This document shows positions 45,834-54,161 of a stretch of 64,000 nucleotides of DNA, piece by piece (the first letter of the stretch is position 1; every line of letters starts with the position of its first letter). Under the pieces are notes generated by a model. That model did no database searches, was not told the DNA's origin, and saw only the letters and a list, made by a program, of their open reading frames with translations. The stretch covers positions 157,950 to 221,949 of the forward strand of contig NZ_JAULSA010000009.1 in the NCBI RefSeq assembly GCF_030518235.1. Reading direction: 5' to 3'. This stretch comes from Saccharibacillus sp. CPCC 101409 (GTDB lineage Bacteria; Bacillota; Bacilli; Paenibacillales; Paenibacillaceae). Made by a program: the position numbers and the translations under genes.

Positions 45834-46041
45834 AGATCTGAAAGATTTCGATTTGTAAAGAAAGCCAATTAGCGGAGGGAGATATTCAGTGTAGGAGCGA
45901 TAGCGTTCGCCTTTGAAATTGGGAAGATTCCACATAAAAATCCAATCAGTCTTCCCAATTTCAACACGCGACCGAAACGAATATCTCCCGCAGCGCCTAA
46001 GCTTCTTTTACGAACAGGAACTTTAAGATCTAAGAAACTTC
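45825..46041. repeat. Structured palindromic repeat, copy C, with extended arms
   Basis: Core 45871-45995: outer perfect stem GGGAGATATTC (45877-45887) with GAATATCTCCC (45979-45989), inner perfect 14-bp stem TGAAATTGGGAAGA (45914-45927) with TCTTCCCAATTTCA (45950-45963). Outside the core the arms continue (GAAGTTT and AGATCT on the left, AGATCT and AAACTTC on the right), giving an imperfect palindrome of about 215 bases. Confidence 0.88.
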
Positions 46042-46046
46042 AAAAT

Positions 46047-46075
46047 TTGTCAAACGTCCGGGTAAGCTCTATACT
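46047..46075 (+). promoter_or_regulatory. Promoter of the small alarmone synthetase gene
   Basis: TTGTCA at 46047-46052, 17 bases, TATACT at 46070-46075; about 100 bases before the start codon. Confidence 0.65.
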
Positions 46076-46173
46076 TAAAGTGACCGATATTCAGGGTAGG
46101 ACGATATTTTAAAGGCTGCCGGTCGCGGGACTGCCGGGTGCGCCCTGACAGAGAGGAACGAAAAAGACTTATC

Positions 46174-46935
46174 ATGGACAACAAAGCTTTGAGTTTGCCA
46201 GGCGGCCGTGTGCCGATGGAACAGTTCAAGTCGTTTCGCGACGAGATCACCCGTTTTATGATGACCTACAAGTTTGCGCTCGACGAGATGGAAACGAAGA
46301 TCGACATTCTCAAGCAGGAATTCCAGACGCTGCACGACTACAGCCCGATCGAACACACCAAGTCGCGTCTGAAGTCGCCGGAAAGCATCGTCAACAAGCT
46401 GATCCGCAAAAATCACGAGGTTTCCCTGGACTCGATCAAGCAGCATATCCGCGATATCGCGGGCCTGCGCATTACATGCTCGTTTATTTCCGACATTTAC
46501 AAAGTCAGCGAGATGCTTCAGCAGCAGGACGATCTTAACGTGCTGGAAATCAAAGACTATATCTCCAATCCCAAAGGAAACGGATATCGCAGCCTGCATC
46601 TGCTGGTGGAAGTGCCGGTATTTCTGTCCGACCGCACGGAGCGCGTCTGCGTGGAACTTCAGATCCGCACGATCGCGATGGACTTCTGGGCCAGTCTGGA
46701 GCACAAGATCTTCTATAAATACAATCAGGACGTGCCGGAGGAACTGCTCGGCGAACTGAAAGCGGCGGCCGACTCGGCCTACTCGCTGGATCAGCAGATG
46801 GAGCGCCTCCAGCATGAAGTCCAGGCGATCAAGGACGCGCACGACGCCGAAGAACGCGAGCTGCTGCAAACGATCAAGATCAACGGACAGCAGTTTCAGC
46901 TTCCGGGCTCGCTGCTCGATATTCTGGGGCAGTAA
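46174..46935 (+). CDS. relP: Small alarmone synthetase, YwaC/RelP type
   Basis: Single-domain (p)ppGpp synthetase transferring pyrophosphate from ATP to GDP or GTP. 253 residues without a hydrolase domain. Synthetase motifs are present: H-T-K-S-R-L-K-S-P-E-S-I-V-N-K-L, D-I-A-G-L-R-I-T-C, N-G-Y-R-S-L-H, and V-E-L-Q-I-R-T-I-A-M-D-F-W-A-S-L-E-H-K. The region Y-K-F-A-L-D-E-M-E-T-K matches YwaC better than YjbM. In Bacillus YwaC is induced by envelope stress. The ribosome site before ATG 46174 is weak (GAGAGGAA is 14-17 bases away), so the start is less certain than the family. Confidence 0.87.
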   Translation: MDNKALSLPGGRVPMEQFKSFRDEITRFMMTYKFALDEMETKIDILKQEFQTLHDYSPIEHTKSRLKSPESIVNKLIRKNHEVSLDSIKQHIRDIAGLRITCSFISDIYKVSEMLQQQDDLNVLEIKDYISNPKGNGYRSLHLLVEVPVFLSDRTERVCVELQIRTIAMDFWASLEHKIFYKYNQDVPEELLGELKAAADSAYSLDQQMERLQHEVQAIKDAHDAEERELLQTIKINGQQFQLPGSLLDILGQ

Positions 46936-46950
46936 CGAACAAACCGTAAC

Positions 46951-46987
46951 AGGCCAATCGGAGTTCTTCCGGATTGGTCTTTTTTTC
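46951..46987 (+). terminator. Intrinsic terminator
   Basis: GGCCAATC and GATTGGTC arms with an inner GGA/TCC stem, followed by seven T residues. Confidence 0.8.
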
Positions 46988-47150
46988 CTATAAAACAGGA
47001 CAAAAGGTCGATAAAATCATTGATTTTAGCTCGCCGCCGCCTTAGTATAGGGTTACTTGGAATTTTTCCGAACATGGGACCGGCGGTCTGGGGCTTATAC
47101 GCCTCACACGGCCCATAAGCCGAATATTGCCGTGAAAGGAAGGGGTCACC

Positions 47151-48779
47151 TTGCCGGAACCATATCTACAACCAGGGTCCGACGCGCAGTCGCTGCCGGA
47201 CTGGGGTTTGCTCTTCCGTCGGACGGAGTCGGGGAGCGGCGGGCACGAAGAGTTCGAACATGCGCTCGACATCCTGGAAATTCTGCCTTATCGCGACATC
47301 AATGCGGCGGTCGCGCCGGTCCAGCAGGCGCTGACCGTGGCCGCCGCCCTGGATCGCGAAGATCTGCTGCAGCGGGTTCGCCTCGTGCATGCCGATATTA
47401 TCAGCCGGCAGGGCAAGGTCGCCGAGAGCGGCCGCCTGATCCGCAAGATCAACGCCTGGGCGGAAGAGTGCGGGAACGAATACGTCCTGGCGCGCAGCCA
47501 TCGTCTGCTGGCCAGCTTCTTCCGGCGCGTCGGCGATCACGACAGCGCGCTCGAACATGCGCTGCGCGCGCTCAAGCATCTGCCGAGCGGCGTCGCGCCG
47601 GCCACCCGCGCCGACCATCTGATGATCCTGGCGCTGGCGCTGGACGAATCGGGTTCGTTCGAAGACGCCCGGCAGCGCTTTGAAGAAGTGCTGCAAATCG
47701 CAAGCGAAACGGGCGATGTGCAGTTTGCGCTGTACGCGCTGAACAATATGGCCTATACCTATTACGACCTGGGCGATCTGGAAGCCGCGTCGAGACTGAT
47801 CGGGCAAATCCGCGAATTGTCCGAACGCCACGGATTTCCGCTGATCGCGCTGCTGCTCGATACGATCGCCAAAGGCGAAATTCTGCTCGGCCATCCGGAA
47901 GAAGCGGAGAAAACGCTGTTCCCGGTGCTGAACGATCCGACCCAGCGCCAGCTCAGCGAATTGGTCTCGCTGCCCGAATGTATGCTGACTGTGTCGCAGG
48001 CCCAGATTCTGCAGGGCAAGCTGGACGAAGCGCAGGTCACGCTCGACGAAGCGCGGCATCTGTGCGACGAGCACGGCCTGACCGGGCTGTGCGTCCAGGT
48101 CCGGCTGCGCCAGGCGGAGCTGCACGCCGCGGCCGGGCATTACAAAGAGGCCTACGAAGAACACCGCTTGTTCCATGCGGAGTCGGAAACGCTGCGCTCG
48201 ACCGAGCGCGAAGCGAAAGCCCGCATCTTTCAGGCGGTGTTCGAAGCGGAGGAAGCGCGCCGCAGCAGCGAGCATTTCCGCGAGATGGCGCTGCGCGATC
48301 CGCTGACCGGTTTGCGCAACCGCCGCTTTATCGACGGGCATATCGATGCGCTGCTGGCCGAAGCGAGAGGCACGAGCACGCCGCTGACCGTGGCGATCAT
48401 CGACCTGGATTACTTCAAGCGGATCAACGATACGCTGTCGCACGAAGTGGGCGACACGGTGCTGATTCACGTCGCCAAGATCCTGTCGGTGACGGTCGCC
48501 GAACCGGCGGTCGTCGCCCGGCTCGGCGGCGAGGAATTCGTCGCCGTGTTCCCGCGAACGGCCGAGCGCAGGGGGCGCGAACTGGCGGGGCGGCTGTGCC
48601 ACGCGATCCGCACGGCGGACTGGAGCCCGATTACCGGCAGACTGCCGGTAACGGCCAGCATCGGCGTGCATACGGTGCGGGGCGGCGATATCGGCCGCGC
48701 CGAGCTGCTGTCGACGGCCGATCGCCGGCTGTACGCGGCCAAGCGTTCCGGCAAGGACCGGGTCGTGGCCGACTGCTGA
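47151..48779 (+). CDS. TPR-repeat diguanylate cyclase
   Basis: 542 residues, cytoplasmic, no membrane segments. About 350 residues of helical tetratricopeptide-like repeats (A-L-N-N-M-A-Y-T-Y-Y-D-L-G-D-L-E-A-A is the clearest) precede a GGDEF domain with intact G-G-E-E-F and D-x-D-x-F-K-x-x-N-D metal/GTP motifs. The canonical RxxD inhibitory site is absent. TPR-GGDEF proteins make cyclic di-GMP under control of protein or peptide partners. TTG 47151 has AAGGAAGGGG at the right distance. Monocistronic, terminator after. Confidence 0.87.
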   Translation: MPEPYLQPGSDAQSLPDWGLLFRRTESGSGGHEEFEHALDILEILPYRDINAAVAPVQQALTVAAALDREDLLQRVRLVHADIISRQGKVAESGRLIRKINAWAEECGNEYVLARSHRLLASFFRRVGDHDSALEHALRALKHLPSGVAPATRADHLMILALALDESGSFEDARQRFEEVLQIASETGDVQFALYALNNMAYTYYDLGDLEAASRLIGQIRELSERHGFPLIALLLDTIAKGEILLGHPEEAEKTLFPVLNDPTQRQLSELVSLPECMLTVSQAQILQGKLDEAQVTLDEARHLCDEHGLTGLCVQVRLRQAELHAAAGHYKEAYEEHRLFHAESETLRSTEREAKARIFQAVFEAEEARRSSEHFREMALRDPLTGLRNRRFIDGHIDALLAEARGTSTPLTVAIIDLDYFKRINDTLSHEVGDTVLIHVAKILSVTVAEPAVVARLGGEEFVAVFPRTAERRGRELAGRLCHAIRTADWSPITGRLPVTASIGVHTVRGGDIGRAELLSTADRRLYAAKRSGKDRVVADC

Positions 48780-48808
48780 TTTTTGGAACTTAAGACTCGA
48801 TCGCTCAG

Positions 48809-48842
48809 CCGCAGACGGGCCAACCGGCCCCGCTGCGGCTGT
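48809..48842 (+). terminator. Hairpin after the TPR-GGDEF gene
   Basis: AGCCGCAG and CTGCGGCT with an inner CGGGCC/GGCCCCG stem and AACC loop. The T-run is weak (TGTTTG). Confidence 0.6.
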
Positions 48843-48978
48843 TTGCCGTGCTGTGCCGGACGGTGGCGAGTCCCGCGGCGGAGAGCGCGGGCGACCTTTT
48901 CGAAAAAGGGCGGTTTTGGAGATTGGACGGGACATGGTGTTTAATAAGGGGAAGAGAAGCGGAAAAGGAGGAAGCCTC

Positions 48979-49743
48979 ATGGACAAAAAAGTGCTGGTCG
49001 TCGACGACGAACCGGGTATCCGCAGCGCCATATCCTACGCGCTGAGGCGCGAAGGATACGAAGTGGAGACGGCGGCCGACGGGGAGGAAGCGCTGCGCAG
49101 GGTCGAGGAGTTCGGGCCGTCCGTGCTGGTGCTCGACGTAATGATGCCGAAGATGGACGGTTACGAAGTCTGCCGCCGCCTGGAGAACCGCAGCGGAATC
49201 GGCATTATCCTGCTGACGGTCAAGAACGACATGATCGACAAGATCGTCGGGCTGGAGCTGGGCGCGGATGACTACATGACCAAACCGTTCGAGATCCGCG
49301 AGGTGCTGGCCCGGGTGAAAGCGCTGCTGCGGCGTTTGGAGAAAAACGGCGCTCCGGCGGCGGGCGAGGCTTCCGAAGGATCGGACAAAAGCGAAGCGGA
49401 CGGCGAAGAAGCGGGCGACCGCATAGAGCTGGGGCAGCTGCGCATCCGCATCTCGCACCGCACGGCCGAACTCGGCGGCCAAGAGCTGGAATTGACGCCC
49501 AAAGAGTTCGATCTGCTGACGCTGCTCGTGTCCCGCCCAGCCCGGGTGTTCACGCGCGACGAACTGCTCGACCGGGTATGGAGCATGGACTACGCCGGCG
49601 GCACGCGCACGGTGGATATCCATGTGCAGCGGCTGCGCAAAAAGCTGGGCGACGAGCATCAGACGCTGCTGCAAACGGTATACGGGGTCGGCTATAAAGC
49701 GGCTGCGCCGCCCAGAGACGATTCCGCCGGAGCGCCCGCATGA
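48979..49743 (+). CDS. OmpR-family response regulator
   Basis: 254 residues: receiver domain (1-120) with acidic pair D9/D10, phosphoacceptor Asp53 in L-D-V-M-M-P and the conserved K in T-K-P-F, an unusually long acidic/Ala-Gly linker (about 122-150), then a winged-helix DNA-binding domain ending with the trans-activation loop and G-V-G-Y-K. AAAGGAGGAAG precedes ATG 48979. The stop overlaps the kinase ATG (ATGA). It forms a signalling operon with the kinase and the propeller lipoprotein downstream. Confidence 0.92.
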   Translation: MDKKVLVVDDEPGIRSAISYALRREGYEVETAADGEEALRRVEEFGPSVLVLDVMMPKMDGYEVCRRLENRSGIGIILLTVKNDMIDKIVGLELGADDYMTKPFEIREVLARVKALLRRLEKNGAPAAGEASEGSDKSEADGEEAGDRIELGQLRIRISHRTAELGGQELELTPKEFDLLTLLVSRPARVFTRDELLDRVWSMDYAGGTRTVDIHVQRLRKKLGDEHQTLLQTVYGVGYKAAAPPRDDSAGAPA

Positions 49744-51251
49744 AGATCGGCATCCGGCTCAAGTTCACGCTTTTTCTGGCGGTGCTGCTGATCCTGAGCG
49801 TCGGACTGCTGAGCTGGCTGGTGCTGCGCGGCATCCAGGATAACCAGACGGCGCAGATCGAAGAAGTGCTCGCCAGACAAACGCAGCTTGCCAACTTGAG
49901 ACTCAAGCAGGAATATTATACGGAAACGCCGCAGATCGAAGCTTCGTCGTTCTACAACCGCGAAGGCGTCAGGCTGGCGAGCGAGCTGGCCGACCTGACG
50001 GGCATGCCGGTAACGCTGTATGCCAAAGACCGCAGCGTGCTGGGCTCGTCGGTCCGCGCGGCCAGGGGCCAGACCGGGCAGCTGCAGGGCGCGGATCTGG
50101 AATCGCTGGATTACGCGCTTGCCGGGCAGATCGCTTATTTCAAGCAGGCGGAAGATCCGGATACGCTGCTGTACTTTGCGCCGGTGGAAGGGCCGGAAGG
50201 GCAGATCGGGGCGATCCGTTTCGATTATCCGGTCGGCAGCTACGGCACGTTCTATGACGCGATCCGGCGTTTATTCCTGGTTGTCGGGGTGTCGGTCGTA
50301 CTGGCCGCTTTCCTGCTCGGTTATGCGTATTACAGCCGCTTCGCAAGCGCGATCCTGAAGCTTAAAGCGTCGGCCGACCAGATTCGGCAGGGACGTTTTC
50401 TTGCGGCGGAACCGCTGCGGCGCAGCGACGAGCTGGGCGAGCTGGGGCGGGGCATCACGTATATGAGCGGCGAGATCGAGCGCAGTATCGCGGGGCTGGA
50501 AGACGAACGGGCCAAGCTGGCGCAGGCCGTCGAACGGCTTCAGGCGCTGGAGCACCGGCAGAAGCAGTATATCGGCAATATCAGCCATGAATTCAAAACG
50601 CCGCTGACCACGATCAAAGCGTATACGGAACTGCTGGAGATGTACGGCGACGACCCGCAGCTCCTGGGCGAAGCGCGAGGCAGTATCGGCAAAGAAGCGC
50701 AGCGTTTGTACGAAATGGTGGAAAAAGTGCTGCGGCTGTCCGCGCTGGAACGCTACGACTTCGAGCTGGAAGCGTCGGAAGTGGACGTGCCCGCGGCGCT
50801 CACAGACGTCGTGTCGCGCATGCGGGGCAAAGCCGAACAGTTCGGCGTGACGCTGGAACTCGACGCGTCTCCGGCCGTCATCTGGTGCGACGCCGAAAGC
50901 TTTATGCATATCTGCACGAATTTGCTGGACAACGCGATCAAATACAACCGTCCCGGCGGATTCGCGCGGATCGAAAGCGGTCTCGACGCGGACGGAAAAC
51001 GGGCGCGGCTGGTCGTGTCCAATACCGGGCTGTCGATTCCAGACGAAGCGCGGGGCAAGATCTTCGAACCGTTCTATACCGTAAACAAAGACCGCGCCCG
51101 ATTGTCGGGGGGCAGCGGTCTGGGGTTGTCCCTGGTCAAGCGCTTGGTGGAAACGCAGGGCGGGCGCATCGCGCTGCTGCAAACCGAAGGCGAAGGAACG
51201 TCGTTCGAATTGAGCTTTCCGGCCGCGGAATCGGGCAAGAGCGCGGAGTAA
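49740..51251 (+). CDS. Sensor histidine kinase
   Basis: 503 residues. Two membrane segments (about 7-27 and 175-197) bracket an extracytoplasmic sensor, then HAMP (198-250), coiled coil, the phosphoacceptor His near 283 in N-I-S-H-E-F-K-T-P-L, and an HATPase domain with N-box L-L-D-N-A-I-K-Y-N and G-boxes ending G-S-G-L-G-L-S-L. Partner of the overlapping OmpR regulator. Signal unknown; the downstream secreted lipoprotein is a candidate accessory or output. Confidence 0.92.
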   Translation: MKIGIRLKFTLFLAVLLILSVGLLSWLVLRGIQDNQTAQIEEVLARQTQLANLRLKQEYYTETPQIEASSFYNREGVRLASELADLTGMPVTLYAKDRSVLGSSVRAARGQTGQLQGADLESLDYALAGQIAYFKQAEDPDTLLYFAPVEGPEGQIGAIRFDYPVGSYGTFYDAIRRLFLVVGVSVVLAAFLLGYAYYSRFASAILKLKASADQIRQGRFLAAEPLRRSDELGELGRGITYMSGEIERSIAGLEDERAKLAQAVERLQALEHRQKQYIGNISHEFKTPLTTIKAYTELLEMYGDDPQLLGEARGSIGKEAQRLYEMVEKVLRLSALERYDFELEASEVDVPAALTDVVSRMRGKAEQFGVTLELDASPAVIWCDAESFMHICTNLLDNAIKYNRPGGFARIESGLDADGKRARLVVSNTGLSIPDEARGKIFEPFYTVNKDRARLSGGSGLGLSLVKRLVETQGGRIALLQTEGEGTSFELSFPAAESGKSAE

Positions 51252-51357
51252 ACGCGGCAAAGCAACATTTTCGCGGCGCTTTGGAGATATTTTGGACGTA
51301 TTTCCCGGCTATGCTAGAGGTATCAACCACGGGATCGGGCAGGGGAGGACGAACGAA

Positions 51358-52614
51358 ATGGATAGGCTGAACAAAGGGAAGCGGATGATCGGCAAGGGTA
51401 CGGCACAATTATCGGATCGAAAAAGAAAGCTGCGCGCCGCGCCGCTGCTGCTGGGCGGCGCGCTGACGATGGCGCTGCTCGGCGGCTGCGGCGGCGAAGA
51501 AACGGTGCGGGTCAAAAGTGGAAGCGGCGCGGAAACCGCTGCCGAGTCCAGTCCGGCTTCGGGCGCTTCGGATGCTTCCGGCGGCCAGTCCGCGGCCGTC
51601 ACGGTCAAAGACAATCCGAACGAGTCGGTCTACTCCGGCCTCAAGCTGGAGAAGATCGACGAGCTGGACGAGACGCTGGGCGATACCTGGCTCGACGACA
51701 GCCGGATTGTGATCCGCAAGCCCGATCCGGACGCGGAAAAGGTCTGGATCGGCGAAACGCAGATGCAGCCGTACAGCCTGTATATCCGCGACCTGTCGAC
51801 CGGCGAAGACGAACTGCTCTACGGCGGCGACGGCAGGAACTGGGGCGTGCCGCTGCTGTCGCCGGACGGCAAGCATCTGTTTATGATCAACGACAATGGA
51901 ATGAGCGGCGCCGCTTATATCATGGAGATGGACAGCCGGGAGCGGACGCGGGTGGAATCCGGCGGCGAGAATGTGTCTTCGCTGGATGCGGGCTGGCTGG
52001 ATAACGAACATGTCGTGTACGCCAAAGAAGGCGACGGCGGATTGTATCAAACCGATCTGTCGGGCCAAGAAACGAAGTTGACGCAGGCGTCGCAAGATGA
52101 AATCGTGATGGCCGGTTCCATGAAGGCGGCCTCCGACGGCCGGATCTATTACGGGTTGTCGAATACGGAATGGGGCATGTTCGTGTACGACAAACAGCAA
52201 GACCGGAATTCGGAAGTCGGCAGTCCCATTACCAGCCTCGCGCCTTCGCCCGACGATACCCAGCTCGCGGTAGTGAAGATCGTCGGCGATACGAAAGAAG
52301 AACTGCTGCTGACCGAACCGGGCGGCAAAGAGATCAAAACGCTGGCCGAAGGCAAAGGATTTTTCGGTTCGGGCTGGTCCCCGGACGGCAAACGCCTGGC
52401 GTATATCGTGACGTCGAACGGGAATTCCGGCAAAAACGGCTTCTATATCGCGGACGCCGACACCGGCGAATCGTTCCTGCTGTCGCCGGACCTGGCGGAC
52501 GCGGGCGGCGAGATGAAGTGGAATCCGTCCGGCACCAAGATTATGGTGACCAAGTCGGAGTGGGTGACGGGGAAACTGGAGGCGAAGACGACGATTGTGA
52601 CGGTTTCATGGTGA
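51358..52614 (+). CDS. Beta-propeller lipoprotein
   Basis: 418 residues. A basic N-terminus and hydrophobic core end in the lipobox L-G-G-C (Cys near 45), followed by a Ser/Ala/Gly linker and a TolB/WD40-like beta-propeller (about 80-418) with blades marked L-S-P-D-G-K-H-L, L-A-P-S-P-D-D-T-Q-L-A and W-S-P-D-G-K-R-L-A-Y. GGGGAGGACG precedes ATG 51358. It follows the kinase gene by 106 bases, so it may be cotranscribed and act as an extracellular part of that pathway (inference). Confidence 0.82.
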   Translation: MDRLNKGKRMIGKGTAQLSDRKRKLRAAPLLLGGALTMALLGGCGGEETVRVKSGSGAETAAESSPASGASDASGGQSAAVTVKDNPNESVYSGLKLEKIDELDETLGDTWLDDSRIVIRKPDPDAEKVWIGETQMQPYSLYIRDLSTGEDELLYGGDGRNWGVPLLSPDGKHLFMINDNGMSGAAYIMEMDSRERTRVESGGENVSSLDAGWLDNEHVVYAKEGDGGLYQTDLSGQETKLTQASQDEIVMAGSMKAASDGRIYYGLSNTEWGMFVYDKQQDRNSEVGSPITSLAPSPDDTQLAVVKIVGDTKEELLLTEPGGKEIKTLAEGKGFFGSGWSPDGKRLAYIVTSNGNSGKNGFYIADADTGESFLLSPDLADAGGEMKWNPSGTKIMVTKSEWVTGKLEAKTTIVTVSW

Positions 52615-52682
52615 GGGCGGGGCGTACGATTGCACGGCCGCGGATGTTGGGGAAGTCCTATTCGTAAAAAAGGCCGTAGAGG

Positions 52683-52741
52683 CTGCCAGGGCGTGTCTTC
52701 AAACCTCGATGGAAGCAGATTTGCAGACACGCCCTAGGCAG
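52683..52741. mobile_element. MITE-like 55-bp hairpin with IS-type ends
   Basis: AGGGCGTGTCTTCAAA (52688-52703) is inverted as TTTGCAGACACGCCCT (52720-52735), extended by CTGCC/GGCAG outside. The ends look like insertion-sequence terminal repeats with only 16 bases between them, and the element sits exactly at one end of dispersed repeat copy 2. No transposase is inside. Confidence 0.5.
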
Positions 52742-53001
52742 GGTCGATTGGAATGAAAGCTCGGGGAAAGGTCTGGAGAAATAAAGCGAGCGGTAAGATG
52801 AATCTAAAATAGCTGCGTATAGGCCATTATTCAGGCTTAATCTTACGTTTTCGAGAAAATAACGTCGCTCATACATTTATTTCGAGCTTTTCCGCTTCGA
52901 TTCGGCTTTTGGCTCCCGAATAGCTGCCCCTGCGTCGCTATTTGAAAAAACCGAAGCACTTTGCCTGAAATAAGTGTACCTGTGCCGCTATTTTCCGTTT
53001 G
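52741..53001 (-). repeat. Dispersed 262-bp repeat, copy 2 (inverted)
   Basis: Reverse complement of 9718-9979. Shared blocks include CCAAACGGAAAATAGCGG, GGGAGCCAAAAGCCGAATCG, TTATTTTCTCGAAAACG and CCTTTCCCCGA. The internal 50-base periodicity of palindromic units is preserved. It lies in the 580-base gap between the lipoprotein gene and the epimerase gene. Confidence 0.85.
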
Positions 53002-53030
53002 GAACAATATCAGGCTTGCTCAACAACCTG

Positions 53031-53056
53031 AAGCCCGTACAAAAGTACGGGCTTTT
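53031..53056 (+). terminator. Terminator to the right of the dispersed repeat
   Basis: Ten-bp stem AAGCCCGTAC / GTACGGGCTT with AAAA loop and T-run. A weaker counterpart facing the other way (A-run at 52666-52671, then GGCC/GGCT) lies left of the repeat. Confidence 0.8.
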
Positions 53057-53112
53057 TGAGTTGGGAAAAGATGGAGAGGACACGGGACAGGGGGAGCCGC
53101 CAGTCGGCGGCA

Positions 53113-53170
53113 AAACAGCAGCGGTCGATCCGTTGACGGAACACGGATCGGCCGCTGCTGTTTGTTTTTT
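53113..53170 (-). terminator. Terminator of the epimerase gene
   Basis: CAGCAGCGG and CGATCCGT arms pair with ACGGATCG and CCGCTGCTG; on the minus strand the hairpin ends with TTTT, on the plus strand with a longer T-run, so it may work both ways. Confidence 0.75.
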
Positions 53171-53192
53171 TAAAAGCAGAAACCCGAGAAAA

Positions 53193-54038
53193 TCAAAGCG
53201 TCCCCGCATCTTTCGCGGTATAGAACGACGGATAGATCGGGCGGTAGTTCAGCTCGTTCCGAATACGGGTCGTATCGACAACCATGCCCCAGGGATTGAA
53301 CTCCTGCTCGTGCGCTTCCGGAGGTAGCTGGGCGCCATGCAGCCGGAACAGTTCTTCGGCGGTGATCGGCGCGTCGTCGCCGACGTTGTAGATGCGGCCG
53401 TCGATGCCCTGCGCTGTAGACGCAAGCATCAGCGCCTGACTCACGTCCGCGTGATGCGCCATATGCATGCGCTGAGCCGGATTCCAGCCGCGCAGCATCG
53501 GCAGAATATCCGTGATGTGCGGATCGCCTTCCCCGTAGACAAACGGAAGCCGCACGATGCGAAGTCCCAGCCCCTGTTCGCGGTGCAGCGACAGCAGGGC
53601 GGCTTCCGCTTCGATCTTGCTTTGCGGATAGGCGGCGGACACCGGACTCAATTCGTCGTCTTCGAGATGGGGTCTGTGACGATTCGCATTGCCGTAGACA
53701 TTGTTGGTGCTGGAGAAGACGAATCTCGGCACTTCGGCCGTCAACGCGGCGTCGGCCAGCGCGATCGCGCCGTCCAGATTCGAAATGCGCGTCGTCTGAT
53801 CGTCCACCCCGCGGAACTGCGCCGCCAGATGCACGATTACGTCGCAGCCGCGGAGGGCGTCGAGATACGTTTCCGGCTTCGCCAGCTCGCCTTCCACAAT
53901 CTCCGCTCCCTGCCGCTGCAGACTTTCCGCTTTGGCGGCGTCGCGGACCAGCAGCTTGACGCGGTGACCGCGCTGAAGCATGCGCGGCGCGAAGCGGCTG
54001 CCGACTTTACCTGTTGCTCCCGTGATAAAAAAGTTCAT
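53193..54038 (-). CDS. NAD(P)-dependent epimerase/dehydratase (extended SDR)
   Basis: 281 residues, Rossmann fold. The dinucleotide loop G-A-T-G-K-V-G-S is at 7-14, the active site has S-S-T near 110 and Y-P-Q-S-K near 138-142, and L-P-F-V-Y-G follows. It resembles sugar-nucleotide epimerases or NmrA-like reductases; the substrate is unknown. AGGAGG precedes ATG 54038. It is divergent from an XRE/MmyB regulator 123 bases away, a common arrangement in which the regulator controls the SDR gene. Confidence 0.85.
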   Translation of the reverse strand: MNFFITGATGKVGSRFAPRMLQRGHRVKLLVRDAAKAESLQRQGAEIVEGELAKPETYLDALRGCDVIVHLAAQFRGVDDQTTRISNLDGAIALADAALTAEVPRFVFSSTNNVYGNANRHRPHLEDDELSPVSAAYPQSKIEAEAALLSLHREQGLGLRIVRLPFVYGEGDPHITDILPMLRGWNPAQRMHMAHHADVSQALMLASTAQGIDGRIYNVGDDAPITAEELFRLHGAQLPPEAHEQEFNPWGMVVDTTRIRNELNYRPIYPSFYTAKDAGTL

Positions 54039-54161
54039 CTCTCATCCTCCTAAGTTTTTCAAACGGTATATGTGCAGTATAATAAAAGCGGCAGAACGCT
54101 TCCTTCCTGCGTTTATCGTACGACTGGGAGTGTCAGGTTAAACAGAAGGAGGAAGCGGAAC

